From assembly GCF_003944705.1 (NCBI RefSeq), contig NZ_RWIS01000001.1, forward strand, positions 496,001 to 560,000: a DNA stretch of 64,000 bases, given 5' to 3'. Of this stretch, positions 58,988 to 64,000 are shown one piece after another. The notes beneath the pieces were generated by a model. That model was not told the origin of the DNA. It saw only the letters and a program-made list of their open reading frames with translations, and searched no databases. Each line of letters opens with the position of its first letter. The first letter of the stretch is position 1. Origin of the DNA: Hymenobacter metallilatus. Lineage in GTDB: Bacteria > Bacteroidota > Bacteroidia > Cytophagales > Hymenobacteraceae. The translations under genes and the position numbers were made by a program.

Positions 58988-60853
58988 ATGTACGCCCGCG
59001 CCTTCGTTTTCTGCTGGATACTGCTACTGAGCGGGTTGCTCGGCGCGGCGGCGTTGGCCCAGGGTACCACCCCGCTCAACCCCGCTGCGCCCCCGGTTTC
59101 GGCGGCTCCCAGCGTGGCCCCGCCCGATTCGGTTCGCCGCAACGCTCCGCCGCCCGGCCGGCCAGTGCACCCCGTAACGGTGCAGTTCCACCCCGAGGCT
59201 ACCGATCAGGCCATATTGCGGCCCTATCGGTACCGCACCGCCCTGCCCGACTCGCTGGCCGCCCTGCGCGAAGTGCGCAGCCTGGTGCTGGCCCTGCAGG
59301 CCGATGCCTACCTGACCGCCTCCGCCGATGAGCTGCACTGGCGCCACGATACGCTGCACGTGCGGCTGTACGTGGGGGAGCCGTTCCGTTGGGCCCGGCT
59401 GCGCAACGGCAACCTCGGCGACGGACTGCTCACCCGGGCCGGCTTCCGCGACAAGCTGTTCCGCCAGCAGCCGCTACGCCCCCAGGAGTGGGCCCGCCTC
59501 CAGGAAAACATTCTGCACGAAGCCGAAAACCAGGGCTACCCCTTTGCCACCCTCCAGCTGGACTCAGTGGCCCTCACTGGCACCGAGGTTACCGGCCGGG
59601 TGGTGCTGCGCCGGGGCCCGCCAGTGGTGTTCGACTCCCTGCAAATCATCGGCAAAACCAAAACCCGCGCCCGTTTCCTGATTGACTACCTGCAGCTGGA
59701 GCCTGAGCAGCCCTACAGCCAGCAGCGCGTAGCCGAGGCAGCCCGCCGCCTGCGCCAGCTGCCCTATCTGCAACTGAAGGCCGAGCCTGAGGTGCGGTTT
59801 GCCCGGGGCCGGGCCCGGGTGTACTTCCTGCTCGAAGACCGCACCGCCAACCAGTTCGATGCCATTGTGGGCGTGCTGCCTACCTCCAACCCACTGGCTG
59901 GCCAGAAGCGGGTGCAGATAACCGGCGACGTTACCCTGAACCTGCGCAATATTAATGGCGGCGGTAAGGGCGTGGGCGTGCAGTGGCGCAAGCTGGATGC
60001 CACCTCCCAGCTGCTGGATGGGCAATACGTTCACCCGGCTTTTTTCGGGACGCCCTTGGAGCTGAGCGGCTCCTTCAACCTTTTGAAGCAGGATACCCTG
60101 TTCCTGAACACCCGGCCGCGGGTTCAGTTTGCCTACCCCACGGCCCTGGCCGGGCGGCTGGCTGTGTTTGCCGAGTGGCGCAACTCCCGCCTCATTTCGG
60201 CCTCGCTCAAAAAGGCCACGGCCCTACCCGAAAACGTGGACAGCCGCTACGCCTCCTACGGCCTCAACTACACCTGGAACACCCTCAGCGACCCGTATTT
60301 TCCGCGGCGGGGGCTGCTGGCCAGTGCCCAAGGGGCCATCGGTATCAAACGCATCAGCAAAAACCCCGATTTGCAGGAAAGCTTTTACGCGGGCATACCG
60401 CTGAACACCCGCCAGACAACCCTGGGGCTGCGGGCCGAATATTACCTGCCGGTAGGCCGGCAGGGGGTGCTACTAACCCGGGTGCGCGGCGAGGCTCTGC
60501 TCAACAACCGCTTGTTTCTGAACGACTTGTTCCGCCTGGGCGGACTGGCCACACTGCGCGGCTTCAACGAGCTGAACTTCTACGCCAGCCAGTACGCCGT
60601 GGGCACGGCCGAGTTCCGCCAGTTCACCGGCCCCGATACCTACGTGTTCCTGTTCGCCGACCAAGCCTACCTGCGCCGCGACCTGCCCAACGCCCCCTAC
60701 CCCCGGGATTCGCCCACCGGGCTGGGGGCCGGCCTTAGCTTCCGGACCGGGGCCGGGCAGTTTCAGTTTGTGTACGCCCTGGGCCGCAGCCAGCAGCAGG
60801 GCTTTTCGCTGGGCTCCGGCAAAATCCACTTCGGCATCACCAGCCGGTTCTGA
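58988..60853 (+). CDS. BamA/TamA-family outer-membrane protein (surface antigen D15 type)
   Basis: A 621-residue protein with a signal peptide (FCWILLLSGLLGAAALAQ), a proline-rich linker, POTRA-like segments to about residue 260 (VFDSLQIIGKTKTRARFLIDYLQLEPEQPYS), and a 16-strand-type Omp85 barrel. The barrel has LGGLATLRGFNELNF (the VRGF-like lid motif) and ends IHFGITSRF. It is shorter than BamA and lacks the lipid signal of TamL, so it is a third kind of Omp85 protein. Such standalone members may insert or secrete particular clients. No obvious partner lies next to it. Confidence 0.85.
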   Translation: MYARAFVFCWILLLSGLLGAAALAQGTTPLNPAAPPVSAAPSVAPPDSVRRNAPPPGRPVHPVTVQFHPEATDQAILRPYRYRTALPDSLAALREVRSLVLALQADAYLTASADELHWRHDTLHVRLYVGEPFRWARLRNGNLGDGLLTRAGFRDKLFRQQPLRPQEWARLQENILHEAENQGYPFATLQLDSVALTGTEVTGRVVLRRGPPVVFDSLQIIGKTKTRARFLIDYLQLEPEQPYSQQRVAEAARRLRQLPYLQLKAEPEVRFARGRARVYFLLEDRTANQFDAIVGVLPTSNPLAGQKRVQITGDVTLNLRNINGGGKGVGVQWRKLDATSQLLDGQYVHPAFFGTPLELSGSFNLLKQDTLFLNTRPRVQFAYPTALAGRLAVFAEWRNSRLISASLKKATALPENVDSRYASYGLNYTWNTLSDPYFPRRGLLASAQGAIGIKRISKNPDLQESFYAGIPLNTRQTTLGLRAEYYLPVGRQGVLLTRVRGEALLNNRLFLNDLFRLGGLATLRGFNELNFYASQYAVGTAEFRQFTGPDTYVFLFADQAYLRRDLPNAPYPRDSPTGLGAGLSFRTGAGQFQFVYALGRSQQQGFSLGSGKIHFGITSRF

Positions 60854-61058
60854 TTGCGTTGCCTACGCGCCGCGCCTGTTCCCACGGCAAATACCACCAC
60901 GAAGTTGTCACCCTTCTGAACACCGTAAAGCACGATTTCAACAGAAATTTATTTAGTACTGGGCTCTTGATTTATACTTTTTGCCCCTGATAATCAGTCG
61001 CCAATACTATTTTTTAGTATTTTTGCACCCCAAATGAGCTGAATCTGAAAAAGGCTCG

Positions 61059-61066
61059 TACATTTG
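61059..61066 (+). promoter_or_regulatory. Candidate -7 promoter element of the tRNA gene
   Basis: TACATTTG is a full match to TAnnTTTG and lies 14 bases before the tRNA, which would leave a leader of only a few bases. A second match, TATTTTTG, lies at 61018-61025. No TTG stands at the usual distance from either. Confidence 0.45.
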
Positions 61067-61079
61067 TAAAACCAAACAG

Positions 61080-61152
<73 letters not shown>

Positions 61153-61160
61153 CCTAACAA

Positions 61161-61194
61161 GAGGCCAGATAATTCTTAGGAATTATCTGGCCTC
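61161..61194 (+). terminator. Terminator of the tRNA gene
   Basis: A perfect 15-bp stem (GAGGCCAGATAATTC with GAATTATCTGGCCTC) with a TTAG loop, followed by TTTCGTTTTG. It starts nine bases after the tRNA. Confidence 0.9.
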
Positions 61195-61206
61195 TTTCGT
61201 TTTGCA

Positions 61207-61503
61207 TTAGGCATGTGGGTTACTGCCCGCCCGAGCGGCGGCGAAGCTGTTTTGGACGGAGCACAACTCAGTTGCCTTGTAGCGTGCAGGTACTGGCTTC
61301 CGTAGCGCCTCAAACACGACATTGGCCACTTGTATGCGTACCTATTGAGCGCAGTTCATGAAAATCGGGCGGCCTGATGCCACCTGGTCTATATTTACTC
61401 GCATGGGCTGTGAGTAGTTCTCTTCGATACTGACAGCTACAGTGGGTCTTTGCCCGGGCCGGCCAAACTTTCCTGGTTTTCCATGCAAGGTTATGTCTAG
61501 TAG
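61207..61503 (-). pseudogene. Possible decayed reading frame with one internal stop
   Basis: On the minus strand, 99 codons read in one frame with a single TAG at 61342-61344. The upper part contains HGKPGKFGRPGQRPTVAVS and IEENYSQPMRVNIDQVASG, ending FMNCAQ. After the stop the same frame continues VRIQVANVVFEALRKPVPA to SNPHA and a TAA. Composition is protein-like, but no family is recognised and no clear start exists. It may be the remains of a small gene. Outside it, the gap between the tRNA terminator and 61699 holds nothing I can name. Confidence 0.35.
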
Positions 61504-61698
61504 TTAATGGCCCATCGGCACAGGAGGCAACACAGCATCGTAAACCAGGCTTAATATCTCATTTACAACACTATACCTTAAGTTTCGTATCTTCTCAGGC
61601 CAACCTTGCCGTTAGTGCCGCTCCACGCGGGTAACCGCCTGCGGGCGTTGGCTTTGTAGTATTCACGCTACCCCACGGGTGGCCCTACTCCTGATATT

Positions 61699-62034
61699 AT
61701 GACTTACCACTACACCACTGCCCATACAACTGTTGTACTGCCCACACCCAGCACCCACGAGCTCAAAGTGTGGCCCGCTTGCTTCGCGGCCGTTGAAAAT
61801 GGCACCAAACCCTTCGACGTCCGCGAAAACGACCGGTATTTCCAGGTCGGCGACATGGTGCTGCTGCGCGAATATGAGCCAGAAAGTGAGCAGTACAGCG
61901 GCCGAACAACCACGCGCTGGATCAGCTATGTGCTGAATGGCGGCTGCTTCGGCATTGCAGCCGGCTGGTGCGTGCTGGGCTTCAGTGAGCTGCCTCCCCT
62001 GCCGCCGGGCATCAACGACACCCGGCTCTGGTAA
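61699..62034 (+). CDS. DUF3850 (ASCH/PUA-like fold) protein
   Basis: A 111-residue protein whose centre matches DUF3850: THELKVWPACFAAVENGTKPFDVRENDRYF, then QVGDMVLLREYEP, GRTTTRWISYVLNGG and a closing W-rich strand. DUF3850 proteins belong to the ASCH-like fold and are thought to bind RNA or modified nucleotides; they are most often found in phages and mobile elements. Here it stands alone between a tRNA-linked empty region and a terminator. ATG 61699 fits the family start, though the first 18 residues are poorly conserved. Confidence 0.8.
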   Translation: MTYHYTTAHTTVVLPTPSTHELKVWPACFAAVENGTKPFDVRENDRYFQVGDMVLLREYEPESEQYSGRTTTRWISYVLNGGCFGIAAGWCVLGFSELPPLPPGINDTRLW

Positions 62035-62065
62035 TTGCTTTGCCCAGTACGCTTTATAACAGCCT

Positions 62066-62100
62066 GCCCGTTACCTCGCCGATTGGAAGAGGTAACGGGC
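62066..62100. terminator. Hairpin terminator between convergent genes
   Basis: GCCCGTTACCTC pairs with GAGGTAACGGGC (12 bp) around an 11-base loop, between the DUF3850 gene and the minus-strand GAF-domain gene. No long T run follows, so efficiency is uncertain. Confidence 0.6.
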
Positions 62101-62119
62101 CACGGCTGCATGTGGCTGG

Positions 62120-62602
62120 CTAAAACCACGCTGCTACCAGCGGCATCAGCTGCTCCAGGGCCTGCTGGTCGTGGTGGTCAAAGTCGTTGAGCTGGTCGCT
62201 GTCTACGTCGAGCACGGCTACTACCTGGCCTTCTTTCAGCACAGGCACCACTATTTCCGACTTCGACTCGGAGCTGCAGGCAATGTGACCGGGGAACTGT
62301 TCCACATCGGGCACCAGCAACGTGGCAGCCTGGGCCCAGCTGGCTCCGCACACGCCCTTGCCCCGCCGGATGCGGGTGCAGGCAATAGGCCCCTGGAACG
62401 GCCCCAGCACCAGCTCTTCACCTTTCACCAGGTAAAATCCCACCCAAAAAAACCCGAAGGCCTGGCGCAGGGCGGCCACGGTGTTGGCGAGATTGGCTAC
62501 CAGATCCGGCTCGCCGGTGGTCAGGGCTTCAATCTGGGGCAGGAGCTGGCGGTACTGCTCGGCTTTGCTGAGGGTGGTATCGAGGTGGAGTTCTTCGGCC
62601 AT
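62120..62602 (-). CDS. msrC: Free methionine-(R)-sulfoxide reductase (GAF domain, MsrC/fRMsr)
   Basis: This 160-residue single-GAF protein reduces free methionine-R-sulfoxide. The three functional cysteines are C75, C85 and C109 (GPIACTRI, GKGVCGAS, GHIACSSES). Their spacing of 10 and 24 residues equals that of the E. coli enzyme (84, 94, 118, as I recall). WVGFYLV and SEIVVPV, also typical, are present. The start is ATG 62600-62602; the frame continues open upstream to 62773 but the extra residues are arginine-rich and not part of the family. It follows the PurA-like gene on the same strand with a gap of 76 bases. Confidence 0.92.
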   Translation of the reverse strand: MAEELHLDTTLSKAEQYRQLLPQIEALTTGEPDLVANLANTVAALRQAFGFFWVGFYLVKGEELVLGPFQGPIACTRIRRGKGVCGASWAQAATLLVPDVEQFPGHIACSSESKSEIVVPVLKEGQVVAVLDVDSDQLNDFDHHDQQALEQLMPLVAAWF

Positions 62603-62678
62603 GAGAAGGAGGAAAGTCAAACGAAAACGGCGGCGCGGGGGCCACCTGGCGACTATAACCGCCCGGGACCGGGTTTTG

Positions 62679-63896
62679 TCACCAAAGCGCAAAGGTAGGC
62701 AGTGGCGGCAGGTCATCGGCGCGGGGGCTGCGGCTGAATACGTAGCCGGCCATGCCTTCGTCAAGTAACACATTCAGCTCGGTGGCGGCTATGTGGCGGG
62801 GTTGGCCGGCTACGTAAGCCGTCAACCGCTCGGCGGGCAGCTGGTCGAGGCAGGTGATGAGCAGGTACTTTTCGAGGCCGGTGGAGAAATGCGCGTCGCA
62901 GTGCAGGGCGTAATTGAGCATATCCACCGAAAGCGGGGCCCGCCGGAAGTGCTCCTGGTGCTCGTTGAACTGGTTGGTTTCCTGCTCGTGGTTGATGAGC
63001 GGCAGCGGCACTTCGGCGTGGGGCAGGGGGCCGGCTCCGTGGCGGGTGTGGTAGGCGCGGGTGGCGTAGAGCAGCCGGGCGCGGGTGGCGGGCTGGTGCC
63101 GGGCCAGTAGCTCCAGAGCGTTGCGCGAAGTGGTGAAGCTGCGCGTAACGTGCGGAAACAGCCCAAACTCTTGATCCAGCAGCACCCCCTGAGCACCCTC
63201 GAACACCAGCGCCGACCACCGGGCCGCCGGCCCCAGCACGTCCGCTTCGCGCACCAGCTCTATAGCCCCGGCCGCTACCAGCTCCCGCAGCTGCCGGGCG
63301 TAGTCGGCAAAACGCTGGTCTTCGGCATCGTGGTTGAGCTGGTCGAAGGCAACGCGGGTTTCCTGCTGCACACGCTGGCGGTAGTGCGCCCGAATCTGGC
63401 GGAGCTTGTGCATCAGTACGTCAGGAAAGCACAAATCCTGGGCGTAGAGGCGCAAGGGTGTGGTTTGCTGGCGCTCCACGGTGGACCCGAAACCCAGGCC
63501 GCAGCTGCCGTGGCGGGCCACCCCGCGTTCCGCTTCCAGCACCCGGTTCCAAAGCACATCGTAGGGCGTAATGACGGGGCAACGGCCATCCAGCAGCAAG
63601 TGAGGCTGCACGCCTAGCTCCCGCAGGGCCGCATATTCGCGCAGCAGCGGCCCGGGGGCCACCGGGCAATACCCCGACCAATACGTGGGGGAACCGCGTA
63701 GCGTGCCGGCCCCGAAGCTGGAAAAAACGTGCCGCCGCCCGTCGGCGGCTACCACCGTATGGCCCGCCTGCGGCCCGCCGTTGAAGCGCACCACCAGCGC
63801 CCCCGGATGCTCCCGGCACAGATAATCGGTGGCCAGGCCCTTGCCTTCGTCGCCAAAGCCCAGGCCCACCACCACCCAGGCAGGTATGTCAGCCAT
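62679..63896 (-). CDS. Divergent adenylosuccinate-synthetase-like protein (PurA paralogue)
   Basis: A 405-residue protein of the PurA fold. The GTP/IMP loop GFGDEGKG (residues 13-20, catalytic-type D16) and QAGHTV with H46 are kept, as are VFEGAQGVLLD and TRHGAGPLP. Three functional segments are changed. The aspartate-binding TTTGRxRR loop is replaced by NEHQEHFRRAPLS. The guanine-binding TKLD reads TCLD. The IMP segment TTGRGIGP reads SCGLGFGS. It is therefore unlikely to be the ordinary enzyme of purine synthesis and may ligate a different amine or nucleotide. A nucleotide-modifying role is inference only. It precedes msrC and follows a palindromic element. Confidence 0.75.
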   Translation of the reverse strand: MADIPAWVVVGLGFGDEGKGLATDYLCREHPGALVVRFNGGPQAGHTVVAADGRRHVFSSFGAGTLRGSPTYWSGYCPVAPGPLLREYAALRELGVQPHLLLDGRCPVITPYDVLWNRVLEAERGVARHGSCGLGFGSTVERQQTTPLRLYAQDLCFPDVLMHKLRQIRAHYRQRVQQETRVAFDQLNHDAEDQRFADYARQLRELVAAGAIELVREADVLGPAARWSALVFEGAQGVLLDQEFGLFPHVTRSFTTSRNALELLARHQPATRARLLYATRAYHTRHGAGPLPHAEVPLPLINHEQETNQFNEHQEHFRRAPLSVDMLNYALHCDAHFSTGLEKYLLITCLDQLPAERLTAYVAGQPRHIAATELNVLLDEGMAGYVFSRSPRADDLPPLPTFALW

Positions 63897-63934
63897 ATGG
63901 TGGCAAATTATTGATTAGCATACGTTGGACTTTC

Positions 63935-63967
63935 TGTCATCCTGAGCAGCGCGAAGGAACTTAACAC
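63935..63967. repeat. Partial palindromic element (family 2) at the window edge
   Basis: TGTCATCCTGAGCAGCGCG followed by AAGGAACTTAAC matches the arm of the elements at 13489 and 16559. No inverted partner arm is recognisable before the window ends. Confidence 0.65.
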
Positions 63968-64000
63968 GCCTGATTGTTCTGATGTTTTTAGCCCGCAGAG

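Noticed and set aside
61153..62100. An attachment site at the tRNA 3' end
   Set aside because: The last 20 bases of the tRNA were not found repeated downstream within the window, and no integrase is present.
62679..63896. Assignment as PurZ (phage aminoadenine synthesis)
   Set aside because: PurZ has a changed catalytic Asp but retains the aspartate loop. This protein shows the opposite pattern, and no phage replication genes are nearby.

Overview
The window looks like a chromosomal segment of a GC-rich Bacteroidota bacterium of the Cytophagales, most likely Hymenobacter or a close relative. This is inferred from three giant secreted proteins with type IX secretion (T9SS) C-terminal sorting domains, TamL as a lipoprotein next to TamB, DUF5686/carboxypeptidase-regulatory-like proteins, promoter-like TAnnTTTG elements, the lack of Shine-Dalgarno sites, and several families of intergenic palindromes. 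No 16S rRNA gene is present, so the genus is not certain.

Bases 1-16.6 kb are dominated by molybdenum cofactor (Moco) genes: a MobA-type guanylyltransferase (cut by the window edge), moaE, moaD, moaA, a MOT1-type molybdate permease, a MoeB-rhodanese protein, fdhD, a small companion protein, and a YdeP-type molybdopterin oxidoreductase. Together they would import molybdate, build and sulfurate the cofactor, and supply it to the formate-dehydrogenase-like enzyme. Between them lie an ECF sigma factor with a coupled small protein, clpP, a DUF1294 membrane protein, two paralogous lipoproteins, an alpha/beta hydrolase and a DUF2490 protein. Bases 6403-6616 hold gene-end relics that record an old tandem duplication.

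Bases 16.7-28.3 kb carry tamB-tamL (outer-membrane assembly, minus strand), a small secreted regulatory-like protein and a large MalQ with two starch-binding domains. Bases 28.9-51.3 kb are an island of three giant T9SS cargo proteins (2323, about 2925 and 1972 residues) built from DUF11, cadherin-like, PA14, glycine-rich and beta-helix modules. The second and third end in a 628-bp block identical in DNA, terminator included.

Bases 51.4-64 kb hold housekeeping and accessory genes: a thioredoxin-reductase-like flavoprotein, a DUF5686 outer-membrane protein, a cyclase-family metal hydrolase, an alpha/beta hydrolase, HemW, a BamA-like barrel protein, an initiator tRNA, a decayed reading frame, a DUF3850 protein, free-methionine-R-sulfoxide reductase and a highly divergent adenylosuccinate-synthetase-like protein. 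Palindromic repeats of three families sit between genes at 778, 1343, 13489, 16559, 56255 and 63935.
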